A DNA stretch of 64,000 nt from Schizochytrium sp. CCTCC M209059. Its lineage: Eukaryota; Sar; Bigyra; Thraustochytrida; Thraustochytriidae. Every line of letters begins with the position of its first letter. Within the stretch, counting starts at the first letter, position 1. The stretch is from NCBI GenBank assembly GCA_000818945.1, contig KN805391.1, positions 362,823-426,822 of the forward strand, given 5' to 3'. The position numbers were made by a program, and so were the translations under genes. Under the pieces are notes generated by a model, which was given only the letters and a program-made list of their open reading frames with translations, had not been told where the DNA came from and searched no databases. Shown one piece after another: positions 38,695-47,434 of this stretch.

Positions 38695-38717
38695 GAGCGA
38701 GCGCAATAAGCTCGCTC
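38695..38717. repeat. Perfect inverted repeat (8-bp stem, 7-nt loop)
   Basis: GAGCGAGC and its exact complement GCTCGCTC flank a GCAATAA loop. It lies 108 bp upstream of the Ecdysoneless start codon. It could be a palindromic factor site or a chance product of the local GCTC-rich composition. Confidence 0.7.
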
Positions 38718-39069
38718 GGATGCAGATCCGGTCACCTGTCATGGTACACACCTTCAAGTTCGTTTTGCTTTAATCCTCCAATATCTGACCTGAGAAACGA
38801 GCTGGTGGTGTCACGGTACAAGTGATAGCGGCGGACGGATAATGATGTCTTACGACTGCTTGCAATGATTATTAACAGTCCGGAAGGCCGGGTAGTATGT
38901 TTAAAAACTGCGATCGATCACTGAAAGGACAAAAAAGAAAGAGGAGTGTCATCAAAGAAAGCAAGAGATAAGGGAGGAGCCTCGGAGGAAGGACGAACGA
39001 CCGGATTTGCGACCGGCAAAGAATACGCCAATCAACCAGTCGATCAATCAATCAATCATCGTCAAGTTT

Positions 39070-39184
39070 GCTGGCTGGCGGGCGGGCTGGCTGGCTGATT
39101 GGCTCGGCTGGCTTGGCTAGCTGGCTTGCTGGCTGGCTGGCTGGCTGGCTTGCTGGCTGGCTGCCGCTGGCTGATTGGCTGGTT
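39070..39184. repeat. GGCT tetranucleotide tract
   Basis: About 115 bp of imperfect GGCT units, ending 84 bp upstream of the start codon at 39268. Confidence 0.9.
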
Positions 39185-39267
39185 AGCAAGCATAGCTTGA
39201 TTGCTGGTTACGCACACGAGCACGCGCACGCGCACGCATGGAACGGCGCCTGCAGAAATAAGCGACC

Positions 39268-42200
39268 ATGCTCGACGACGTCGAAGGAAACGTTGCGCTG
39301 GTCAGTGCCGTTCAAGCGACGAGGACGCGGGTTCTCTGTGAGGTGACCCCACGCATTCCTTGGCCGCGAACCGAACACGTGGATTTCGAGGAGCTTGTAC
39401 GGAGACGACGAAAACGCGGCGACGCTTTTCGGGAGCCTGACACTCTGCCTGGAAGGCCTGCCAATGTCCGCGCTCTCATCACATATACAGCAACTATTCG
39501 GTCAAAGATTCACGAGACGCTTTTGCACATTGCCGCGGCAACCACGCGATACGAAAATGTGCTTGACTCGCTTGGAGATGCGGAGATTGACCTTGTAGCG
39601 CTCTTTGAGGAGTACATTGCGTTGGTCATGTTGGTGGCCGAACGTCAAGATGCCGAGATCCAAGAGCACGAGCCGGACCCACTTTTGCAAAATTTTGCGA
39701 CAAGCTGGTCTGGCATCCTCAGCGTTGAGGAAATTCCAGTGAACTCCCTCCGCACAGAAATCACATGCGCATTCCTAGCAGCTGCGACTGTACAAGCTTT
39801 TCTTGCTCGATTCGGGGCAGACAGAATTCTCAACAAGTTGAATGCAGAGTTTGTGGGGCAAGACGAGCTCGGCGAGGCCTTGCTCGAGGCCGCCAAGAGT
39901 CTTCGTAAGGCTGCAGGCATTGCCAACTGCGCCGCGACCTGGGCACTACGGCATAATATCGTCATTGTCGGCGGTATTGGGGCTTCGGTGCAAGACGCCT
40001 GCAGCGAGATGGCCGACGGTTTCCTCATATCTGCTCAAACGCTTTGCGCCGCGTCATTTGCGTGCTGCAAAGGCAAGCTTCGAGACTTCAAAATGGCGGC
40101 ACTCATGTGCGAGACTTCGAGCCAAGCACTTCTTCGCTTACGCCAGGCTCGCAAGCGTCAGCACGCGCGGCGTCGATTTCCGCGTGATGCTGCCGCCGTC
40201 ATGCTTGGTTTCTTTTACCTCTTCCAGGCCGAAGCCGCTGTCCTGGAGAATCGCGGAGGGCCATGGGCAATTTACACTTGGCTATGTGCTTTGTGTTTTC
40301 GCTATGCTACCGAAAAGCATAGTGCATGGCTTCACTTGCAGCCACTCGTCAAGTCCACAGTCCAAGTACAGGAAATTAAGCGAAGCCTTCCAGCAGACGC
40401 AGACTCATGGAAACATGCCTTGCATGCCCAATGCCTCGGCGCCAAGCCCGCTGACGCATCAACAGATGTCTTGATGCGCAACGTGCCCATTGCGCAGACG
40501 GTAGGCCTGCTCGTGGAAGCGATGCCGTTTCAGGTTAATCTGAAAGCGGCGCAAGACGCCGTGACCACACGAATGCAGCACCTCCTGGGAACCACGGCGC
40601 AGAGCAACACAACGCAAGGAGAAAGGCAAAGTCGACATCGAGCAAGCTCTCCTTTGCGACATGACCTCTCCGTAACACCATGGAAGTATGGTATCGAGCG
40701 TCTTGGGCCGTGCCATCATCGCATGGCATTCGATTCCCCAACCACAGTTGAAGAATCCTTGCATGCAGGGCGCACTGTAGCTGAGGCTACGGGTACAAAT
40801 GCAAATGCAAATGAGAAGTCACTACAGGTTTTGGGAAGCGAAGCGACAAGCCCAGCGAGTCCTTCGACCGGAAATCTCACCACCGGGGCGCGGCATATCC
40901 AATTCATGCGGGGCAAAACGCGAGCAGCAAGACGGCCCCAAAGCCCCTTGGCGAGCGATGATGGACGAGAGAGCACCTTTAGTGGAGATACAAGTGATGA
41001 CGAACACTCGGGCTATATTGCAGAAGAAAAACTGCCTGCAGCATCGTACATGCGCTACGATGCGTTCACTGGTGTTACGGAGCGCATATATCCTGGAGCG
41101 TCACGATGGCGTCCACGCCAGACTCCAGAGACTGAAGCCGTGACGCGGGCACGAACGCATGCGCCATGCGGTGTTTGTGAACGCGAGTTTCCCGTGGAAT
41201 CCCTTGCCCCAAGCGCGACCAAACGGGGTGTGACCAAGCTTCGATCCTTGTGGGGCGCTCTGCAAAAGGATGCAAAGGTGCGCGCTCTTGCGCTAGTGCA
41301 TACGACCGTCAAGGTATGTGCCTTTTGCGAGCAGTTCTTCACAGTGCCTTTTGAGCTCTTGCATGCGCCGCAAAAGGTGGAAAAAACCGTCTTGCGTCCC
41401 ACAGAGACGCAGCAAGACCGTGACATTGAGACAATGATCCTGGACTCGATCCAGACCATGACTGAAGAGTCCTTCAAGCATTTGAGCGAGACGGAGCGCA
41501 AAGGTATTTTATCGGGCGGGGCAGCTCTATCCAAGCTCGGAGAGGCCGAGGGTGCAGTGAATCTAGCGCTAAATCGCTTTGCAACACAAAGTAGCACACG
41601 AACGAGCAACGACCAAGCTTCTGCTTTGAATGCTGTCGATGACAATCTCTTTGGGAACCCTGCGTGCACAGAAAAGGAGTCGCAGCCGTGGTGGCAGGTC
41701 GATTTACGCAATCTCGCGCAAATTTACGCGGTCCGTACGTGGACCATGGAGCAGCGCGTGCGCGCACGCATTGTCCATGTAATGATCGCACGGACCCCTT
41801 TTACAAAGGAAATGACGCTGGCGCAAGCCATTGAGCATGCGCAAGCGCATCACAAATTTAGCTACATGAGTCGTGTGCTAGAGTGGTGCCCGCAGGCGGA
41901 CGATGCAGGTGCAGGAGAAATCCGCGGTCGTTATGTGCGTATTCAGCTTGAGGCAGTCGACGAGCGGCTGGAGGTCGTTCAGTGTCAAGTACTGGGTCGC
42001 CCCGTTCTCAATCGCCTCGCACAAACGCGATGCTTGTCCATGATCCGCAAAAGCTCGCGGAGCGTGACTCGAAAAGCGTCTGCAAAGGCGAAGCCGCTGG
42101 CGACGTCTCCGCGAGAGCGCGCTGCGCTGCAAATGCGCGCATTTCGTTTTCGGGTTCACAAGCATAACCGCTTGAGTGATCCACAGTTTATACGTGTCTG

Positions 42201-43650
42201 CCCACTCATTGGAAAAGCACAAGATCCTTTAGAGGCTGCACGGGACACCAAGGAGAGCGGTGCAAGTGTTGAAGCGCTCTTGCAAGCGTGCAAGACCGGA
42301 TACGAGAACGAAGCGGTGTATGAGACGTTTGTAAAAGAACTCGAATCGGTCGTACAGGCAAAATTGTATTCGCACCTGTCGTCGCTTGACTCGCTGCAGG
42401 ATGTTCGTGGCATGGCCTTGCGTAGCCGACATCGCGCTTCGATTGGGACTGCGGACAGCGCCAAGCTCGCAAATTGGCAGTTTGAGCAGTTACGTGCGTG
42501 TTTCACGCAAGCTCTTGTGCCGGGCGCACGGGGCGATCTGCGAGCTCCCGCGGCGAAAATTGACAGCGACCGTGTCGCAGACATGTTCAAGATTGGGCGC
42601 CCTGGGCACGCTTTTGTAGAAAAATGCAGCCTTCTTGCGAGCGCTTCCGCAGCTGGAAAGCTGAGTTCAGCGACTGCACTCTTGTCGCGCATAGATCTTG
42701 TTCATGCGCACGGACTGGACTGGTGTGGGTTCTTACTCTTTACGCTCTGTATGGATCAGTTGCTCGAAGCACAGCGCAGCGCGGTCCGTACCGCGGAAGC
42801 AGAAATGGAGACTTCAGAGGAGGTGCCGATGAGAGACGAAAATGTCGTGGCTTCAAGCAAACGGCCGAGACCTGCGACAGAGGCAGCGCGTACTTTGGAC
42901 GACATTTCTCCGCCAGAAGTGTCTTCAGCGCCCATTTCTGCCCATTCACCAGGCATCGGTGCCGATTCGGAGTCAAAAAAGACAAGGCATAGGCTCCCAA
43001 CGCGCCTTGTGCCGCTCGCGCCGCGGGAGAGCGACTGTGCAATGTGCGGGCACGATTTTATCGTGGACAATCTATCGGCGACAATTACAATCACTCAAGC
43101 CCGTGAAAAACTCACGATATGGCGCGCAGCCACGCGACTTGATCGATACGGTCTTACGGAGGAACACGTCACGTACCTTGCACGCCGTCTCGCTCAGCCG
43201 CGCGCCATGCAGCTTTGTCGATCATGTCATCGGGCCTTTCGTGGAGACCTTGATCGCGCCCCAGAATCAGACCGAGCGACTGCGTCGCCGCGACGAATTC
43301 TGAGTCCCAAAACGGAAGCCTGTTTGGCGAGCTTCGAGCTTGGCGAGCGCGAGCAGCGTAGTGTGCGGGGGGTTTGCCGCAGCGTGGGTATTCCCTTGCT
43401 CAAGGCGCAAACTCGCGTCTCGAAATGGACACGATTGGACCGCGTGAGCAAAATTGCCTCGGTTGCAGTTCTTCGCTTGCAGTGGTGGTGGCGACGTGTC
43501 CGCTTGCGTTGGGCACGACTTCCAAGACCACCTCGACCCAAATCCTGCGAGGAACGCATGGAGCTTATTTTGCTGGAAATGGAGCACGTGCTCAGTGTGC
43601 AGCAACGTGATGAACGCCAACGCGTCCAGCGTGCCTGGCGCACCTTGTAA
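39268..43650 (+). CDS. Discoidin-domain protein with paired CxxC modules
   Basis: This 1460-residue protein has no signal peptide. Residues ~60-380 are helical and resemble a BRO1-type domain (AAGIANCA and a later ...SEMADGFLISAQTLCAASF region); this call is tentative. A Cys module at ~634-688 has C-x2-C-x46-C-x2-C. A galactose-binding/F5-8C-like (discoidin) domain spans ~760-914, with NLALNRFATQSS at the start, WWQVDL in the middle and GRYVRIQLE near the end. A second Cys module at ~1257-1320 has C-x2-C-x56-C-x2-C and shares the D/E-x-F-hydrophobic spacing after its first pair. The C terminus has a Trp/Arg-rich IQ-like helix. Discoidin domains are usually extracellular, but intracellular forms occur in ciliary and ubiquitin-ligase proteins. 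The function is unknown; adaptor or membrane-trafficking roles fit the parts. Confidence 0.75.
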   Translation: MLDDVEGNVALVSAVQATRTRVLCEVTPRIPWPRTEHVDFEELVRRRRKRGDAFREPDTLPGRPANVRALITYTATIRSKIHETLLHIAAATTRYENVLDSLGDAEIDLVALFEEYIALVMLVAERQDAEIQEHEPDPLLQNFATSWSGILSVEEIPVNSLRTEITCAFLAAATVQAFLARFGADRILNKLNAEFVGQDELGEALLEAAKSLRKAAGIANCAATWALRHNIVIVGGIGASVQDACSEMADGFLISAQTLCAASFACCKGKLRDFKMAALMCETSSQALLRLRQARKRQHARRRFPRDAAAVMLGFFYLFQAEAAVLENRGGPWAIYTWLCALCFRYATEKHSAWLHLQPLVKSTVQVQEIKRSLPADADSWKHALHAQCLGAKPADASTDVLMRNVPIAQTVGLLVEAMPFQVNLKAAQDAVTTRMQHLLGTTAQSNTTQGERQSRHRASSPLRHDLSVTPWKYGIERLGPCHHRMAFDSPTTVEESLHAGRTVAEATGTNANANEKSLQVLGSEATSPASPSTGNLTTGARHIQFMRGKTRAARRPQSPLASDDGRESTFSGDTSDDEHSGYIAEEKLPAASYMRYDAFTGVTERIYPGASRWRPRQTPETEAVTRARTHAPCGVCEREFPVESLAPSATKRGVTKLRSLWGALQKDAKVRALALVHTTVKVCAFCEQFFTVPFELLHAPQKVEKTVLRPTETQQDRDIETMILDSIQTMTEESFKHLSETERKGILSGGAALSKLGEAEGAVNLALNRFATQSSTRTSNDQASALNAVDDNLFGNPACTEKESQPWWQVDLRNLAQIYAVRTWTMEQRVRARIVHVMIARTPFTKEMTLAQAIEHAQAHHKFSYMSRVLEWCPQADDAGAGEIRGRYVRIQLEAVDERLEVVQCQVLGRPVLNRLAQTRCLSMIRKSSRSVTRKASAKAKPLATSPRERAALQMRAFRFRVHKHNRLSDPQFIRVCPLIGKAQDPLEAARDTKESGASVEALLQACKTGYENEAVYETFVKELESVVQAKLYSHLSSLDSLQDVRGMALRSRHRASIGTADSAKLANWQFEQLRACFTQALVPGARGDLRAPAAKIDSDRVADMFKIGRPGHAFVEKCSLLASASAAGKLSSATALLSRIDLVHAHGLDWCGFLLFTLCMDQLLEAQRSAVRTAEAEMETSEEVPMRDENVVASSKRPRPATEAARTLDDISPPEVSSAPISAHSPGIGADSESKKTRHRLPTRLVPLAPRESDCAMCGHDFIVDNLSATITITQAREKLTIWRAATRLDRYGLTEEHVTYLARRLAQPRAMQLCRSCHRAFRGDLDRAPESDRATASPRRILSPKTEACLASFELGEREQRSVRGVCRSVGIPLLKAQTRVSKWTRLDRVSKIASVAVLRLQWWWRRVRLRWARLPRPPRPKSCEERMELILLEMEHVLSVQQRDERQRVQRAWRTL

Positions 43651-43951
43651 AGTTTTCGGTGAATGACTACCTAGAATCGTAAACAACCATCAATATGGAA
43701 TTGACCCTGGATCTTCTTTTCTTCTTTTTTCTTGAAAGGTACCAGCGTCAACCTTGACGCGAGCCTTATGCGCACAAGTCTCGAGTGGACGTTCAGGCTT
43801 GCGTCAAACATTACCAGGATCTCTAGGGGAAGAAAAGAGACAGATGAGATGGAGGGAAAGAGGAAAAATCTACATGGATTGCATAAGTTGGTTTGACTTG
43901 GGTTGTGCTATGTTGTTGGCCTGACTGCGAAAGTGCTGCAACGAGAAAGTC
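43651..43951. other. Convergent 3' spacer
   Basis: About 300 bp between the facing stop codons of the discoidin-domain gene and BCCIP. The sequence is AT-richer and has TTCTTTT-type stretches consistent with two 3' UTRs. No gene is seen. Confidence 0.6.
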
Positions 43952-45274
43952 TTACAATGCTTCTTTTTCAAGCTGTGCCACGACCTTGCGCAGCGTTGGA
44001 AGCTTGATGAGCACGACTTGAGCGTGACGCGGACGATGCTTTTGTGGGACTGCACCTTTGGCCTTGCCTTCAAGAACCACCTTCGTTGCCAACTTGATGG
44101 GAAAGGTCATCTCAGCCACCTTGACGAGATCCTCGTCCTCGTAGTGCAGGTAAAGAGGTGCTTCGTCGCGTTCTGGCACAAGGTCCTTGCTCGCTTTGGG
44201 AGCCTTGCCTTTGGCGGCCTGTTTGTTCTTGGGCGACTTCCCGCTTGCGTTTGCCTCGGTAGATTCCTTTTGTCCATCGCCTTCGTCCTCCTCCTCCTTG
44301 TCGTCGTCGTCATCTTCATCTTCGCTGCTACTACTTTCGTCGAGGTCCTTTTCAGCCTGTGTCTTCATCGCGCCCATAAAGCAGGGTGCCAGAAAGAGGG
44401 CGTAGGCGAAATCAAACATGTCCTTGGATCCGCCGGTCTCGGCAACATTCGCGCGCGCCCACTCGACGTCTTCACAGAGCATGCGGAGCAGCGGAGGGGC
44501 AAGCTGACCTGGCATGTTGACCAGGCGCTCGCTAACGATCCAAGCGAGACCCTTCTTCTCAAAGGCTTCCGTGAGCTCAGTCTTGCGCTGCGCAGGGCAA
44601 GCATCAAGGATCCATTCTTTGAGCGCCGTAAAGTAGGTCTGCTTGGTATAGTGCTTGGAGGCAAGCGCAGACGCAAAGCCATAGACTTCGCTGTCAACGC
44701 AAATGGTCGTGCCGACCGCAGCCTGCTCGGTGATGTCGCCGGCAAGGGTGCCCAGTTCAAGGCCGATGTTGGGGACAAGGCCAGCAGTGCCCTGTGTAAT
44801 AAGAGCTTTGATCATGGCAAAATCGTCCTCTTTGGGATCACAGAACTCGAAGTCGACATTGAGCATCTTCTTGTTCTCGCCTTTCTCCATGAGAATCTTC
44901 TCGTATTCGTCAGCCTCGCTGTCATCGTCGTCATCGTCTTCATCACCATTGTCGTCGGCGCCGCCCCCATTTCTGCTGACTTTGCTCGCAGTAGCTTTGC
45001 TGGCAACTCTTTTTACAGGAGCTCCCTTTTTGCTAGCCCCGTTGCCAAGAGTTGCGAGGTCATCCCCGACGTCGAGCATTTCGCCATCGGAAGACTCATC
45101 CTCGGAAGAGTCGGCATCTGCCTTGACGTTGGCGTCTACTTTTTTCGCTTCAAGTTCGGAAGCGACCTGCTGGGCCTTCTTGGCCTTCTTGCTTTGTCCT
45201 CCTTGCTGTTCCTTTTTGGCCTGCGGCCCAGGTCCCTTTTCTTGCTGCGCTCCGCGACCGCGTTTCTTCGCCAT
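43952..45274 (-). CDS. BCCIP: BCCIP/Bcp1 family nuclear protein
   Basis: This 440-residue protein starts MAKKRGRG. I prefer this ATG at 45274 over an in-frame ATG 81 codons upstream, whose extension is non-conserved and Trp/Cys-rich. Residues 1-150 are basic then acidic low complexity. The core begins with the signature VDFEFCDPKEDDFAMIKALI, continues through VGTTICVD and FTALKEWILD, and ends in the conserved YLHYEDEDLVKVAE region. An acidic Ser/Asp/Glu and Lys-rich insertion lies at ~330-375. BCCIP in animals binds BRCA2 and p21, and yeast Bcp1 is a nuclear chaperone for ribosomal protein Rpl23 and for Mss4 export. The fold is acetyltransferase-like without known activity. Ribosome biogenesis is the safest inferred role. 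Confidence 0.9.
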   Translation of the reverse strand: MAKKRGRGAQQEKGPGPQAKKEQQGGQSKKAKKAQQVASELEAKKVDANVKADADSSEDESSDGEMLDVGDDLATLGNGASKKGAPVKRVASKATASKVSRNGGGADDNGDEDDDDDDSEADEYEKILMEKGENKKMLNVDFEFCDPKEDDFAMIKALITQGTAGLVPNIGLELGTLAGDITEQAAVGTTICVDSEVYGFASALASKHYTKQTYFTALKEWILDACPAQRKTELTEAFEKKGLAWIVSERLVNMPGQLAPPLLRMLCEDVEWARANVAETGGSKDMFDFAYALFLAPCFMGAMKTQAEKDLDESSSSEDEDDDDDKEEEDEGDGQKESTEANASGKSPKNKQAAKGKAPKASKDLVPERDEAPLYLHYEDEDLVKVAEMTFPIKLATKVVLEGKAKGAVPQKHRPRHAQVVLIKLPTLRKVVAQLEKEAL

Positions 45275-45903
45275 CGTGGCGATCTCGTTTCTCTCTTTTC
45301 TTCTTTCTACGCCTGAGCCCGGCGTGCAACCCAGAGTTGGTGTCTCTAAGCTAGCCCGTTGCTGCGCACCACCTCGGCCGATCTCGATCTGCGTAGTCTG
45401 TGTCCGTAAAGGCCACGCCAGCGCGACGTTCTGCCAAAGGGAAAGCACGAAAAGGTCAAGCTGCAAGTCGCGCTTGCAGTGGGTGGGCCGGGCCATCCAT
45501 GGCCACCCAGCCTGCATCGTGTGCGCAACCCCAATTTGAGGTTGCGCAACCCCATTCTTCGCAACCCAAAATGTTCATCTCTTGCGTAGGTCGTGAAGGG
45601 AGAATGTAATCTTCTCGTCTCTCTTGGCGTTCGTTGCTAGGCCTGCGCATCTTCTTGTAGAGTAAGACCTGCTTTCTCTCGCCTCGGGTCGACAGTAACC
45701 TCTTGCCTTGGTTAGATGATTGTAGAGTCTGGTGAATTGAGTTTTTAGAATTGATCAATTGATTGATGTGAATGAATGATTATTTTATCGTTTCATCCAC
45801 AGAGCGCCAGGACACCTCGGAAGCGTCCCGGGTCCGGCGCGGACCCTGGAAACAAGTCGTCGAGAGCGGCACGTGCGAACCTGAAGGCGAGAACAAACTC
45901 TTG

Positions 45904-45955
45904 CGCATCGCGTCGCGTCGAGTCGCGTCGCGTCGCATCGCGTGGTGTCGCGTAC
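45904..45955. repeat. GTCGC pentanucleotide array
   Basis: About ten GTCGC-like units with A/G substitutions in the BCCIP/STPG1 divergent spacer. Confidence 0.85.
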
Positions 45956-46146
45956 TCAGCGAGGCACGACGCTTCGAACTCGACCCGGGGGAGAAGGGCG
46001 GCAGGCTTCTTCGGACTCGGTCGAGACGCGGGCACAACGTGCGTACGAACGTAAGAGTGAGCGACAAGCAAAGAACCGCCACGGTTTGTTGCTTGCGCCG
46101 ATACTGGCACCGCGACTGAGTAGAGTGCGGTCGGTCTTCTGGGTTT

Positions 46147-46270
46147 CTAGCTAGCTAGCTAGTTTGCTTGCTTGCTAGTTTGCTTGCTTGCTAGATTGCT
46201 AGTTTGCTTGCTAGTTTGCTTGCTAGTTTGCTTGCTAGTTTGCTTGCTAGTTTGCTTGCTTGCTTGCTTG
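46147..46270. repeat. TTGCTTGCTAG minisatellite
   Basis: About 124 bp of CTAG, TTGC and TTGCTTGCTAG units, ending 42 bp upstream of the start codon at 46312. The higher-order 12-bp unit AGTTTGCTTGCT repeats at least five times. Confidence 0.9.
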
Positions 46271-46311
46271 ACTCCAGCGTATTGCCCGAGTCGAAGAAGA
46301 AGAAGAAGAAG

Positions 46312-47325
46312 ATGCCACAGCAAAATACTTGCCGGTCCAAGAAGAAGAAGCGCACGCCGCACTCAATCCCATCACGGTATGAGACAGTCTTGTCGACGAC
46401 CCCCGGCGTAGGCAAGGGTTTTGGCAAGAGCTCGACTCGATTCGAGAATCACCGAAATGTGCACGATCTACCGGGCCCTGGTGCCTACCATCGACCTGGT
46501 TCCATTACAAAGAGCACAGAAATGGAAGGCGCCATGTCATATAGCCGCAAAGGATACGGTGCCATCGTGTCAAAGACTGAGCGCTTTGGACGGGAACGCG
46601 AGGAGGATGAGCTGCCTCCTGGCCCAGGGTATTACACCATTGAGACGACCATCCTAAGCTCGGCGCAGAACTTTAGCGTCGGTGGAACCGCCGCATTTAA
46701 GTGTGCGCCGAGACCTGTCACCGCTGGGCCCTTTGCAGGCAAGGATATTCCAAGTCCGGGACAATATGATCTCTGCAGAACGTACACTCCCCGATACAAG
46801 AAATCGATGCGATCTTCAGCGTTTGCTTCGGAAACAAAACGTGGATGGGTCAATCGAAATGAGGCACCGGCTCCTGGTGCCTACGATGTTCCCGCGCAAA
46901 CGCGATGGGCGTCTGCTGCAGGGGCAAGCTCGGCATTTCGCTCAGCCTCGCAGCGCGGTGCCGACCTCGTGCCACGTAGCCGTTTAGGAACTCCGGCACC
47001 AGGGCAATATGATGGCATGAGCAAGCCCATCAAGCCCAAGAATGAAACTGCACACCCAAGTCCTATGTTTGCGAACACCGGTCTCGATCGATTTGGCAAG
47101 CCGTATCTAAAGAGAACGCTTCAGGAGGAAACGCCAGCGCCTGGACACTATGGCGCGATTCCTGTAGACCCAATTTCGCGAGCTGCTGCAGTCAGTGCAT
47201 TCAAGACGTCCGTGCGAAAGAGCATGGCACGCGCCAGGGAACTCCCGGGCCCGGCGTATTACAGCCCGACCAAGGTTGCTGAGAAGCGCTCCTTTCATCT
47301 AAATGCAGGAACTCACTGGGTATAA
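46312..47325 (+). CDS. STPG1: Sperm-tail PG-rich repeat protein (STPG1-like)
   Basis: This 337-residue basic protein carries seven PG-rich repeats: LPGPGAY, LPPGPGYY, IPSPGQYD, APAPGAYD, TPAPGQYD, TPAPGHYG and LPGPAYY. They are spaced about 35-45 residues apart, each with flanking F or FG segments. This is the SHIPPO/ODF3/STPG family of axonemal microtubule-associated and microtubule inner proteins, and the length is close to animal STPG1 (about 334). I start at the ATG at 46312 because the open frame upstream has only a TTG inside the simple-repeat tract, which would add a Leu/Ala repeat peptide. Together with DRC1 it indicates a motile flagellum. Assignment to STPG1 rather than another ODF3-like member rests on overall length and repeat number, so the symbol is provisional. 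Confidence 0.82.
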   Translation: MPQQNTCRSKKKKRTPHSIPSRYETVLSTTPGVGKGFGKSSTRFENHRNVHDLPGPGAYHRPGSITKSTEMEGAMSYSRKGYGAIVSKTERFGREREEDELPPGPGYYTIETTILSSAQNFSVGGTAAFKCAPRPVTAGPFAGKDIPSPGQYDLCRTYTPRYKKSMRSSAFASETKRGWVNRNEAPAPGAYDVPAQTRWASAAGASSAFRSASQRGADLVPRSRLGTPAPGQYDGMSKPIKPKNETAHPSPMFANTGLDRFGKPYLKRTLQEETPAPGHYGAIPVDPISRAAAVSAFKTSVRKSMARARELPGPAYYSPTKVAEKRSFHLNAGTHWV

Positions 47326-47434
47326 TAAAAGAGATCAAAATGTTTTGCAGCGTGCGGGGATGATTCCGGAAATAAGTAAGATTCGATTCTTCGTCTTTTT
47401 ACGGGACGGCGAAAGAAACAAGAAAGTTGTATTC

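Larger units (their letters stand above)
38588..39267. other. Divergent spacer with hairpin and GGCT repeat
   Basis: This 680-bp spacer lies between head-to-head genes (Ecdysoneless and the discoidin-domain gene). It carries a perfect 8-bp inverted repeat at 38695-38717 and a long GGCT tract at 39070-39184 just before the ATG at 39268. No gene is called. Confidence 0.6.
45275..46311. other. Divergent spacer with pentamer and tetramer arrays
   Basis: About 1 kb between head-to-head BCCIP and the STPG1-like gene. It contains GTCGC/ATCGC pentamers (about 45904-45955) and a TTGCTTGCTAG array (46147-46270). Open frames through these arrays give Arg/Ala- or Leu/Ala-repetitive peptides on both strands and are not genes. 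Confidence 0.6.

Noticed and set aside
44018..45316. 432-codon plus-strand frame opposite BCCIP
   Set aside because: Hydrophobic translation arises from reading Lys/Glu/Asp codons backwards; BCCIP motifs are clear on the other strand.
46204..46311. N-terminal extension of the STPG1-like protein into the TTGC repeat
   Set aside because: No ATG (only TTG), and it would add a Leu/Ala repeat peptide that mimics a signal anchor; axonemal proteins lack one.
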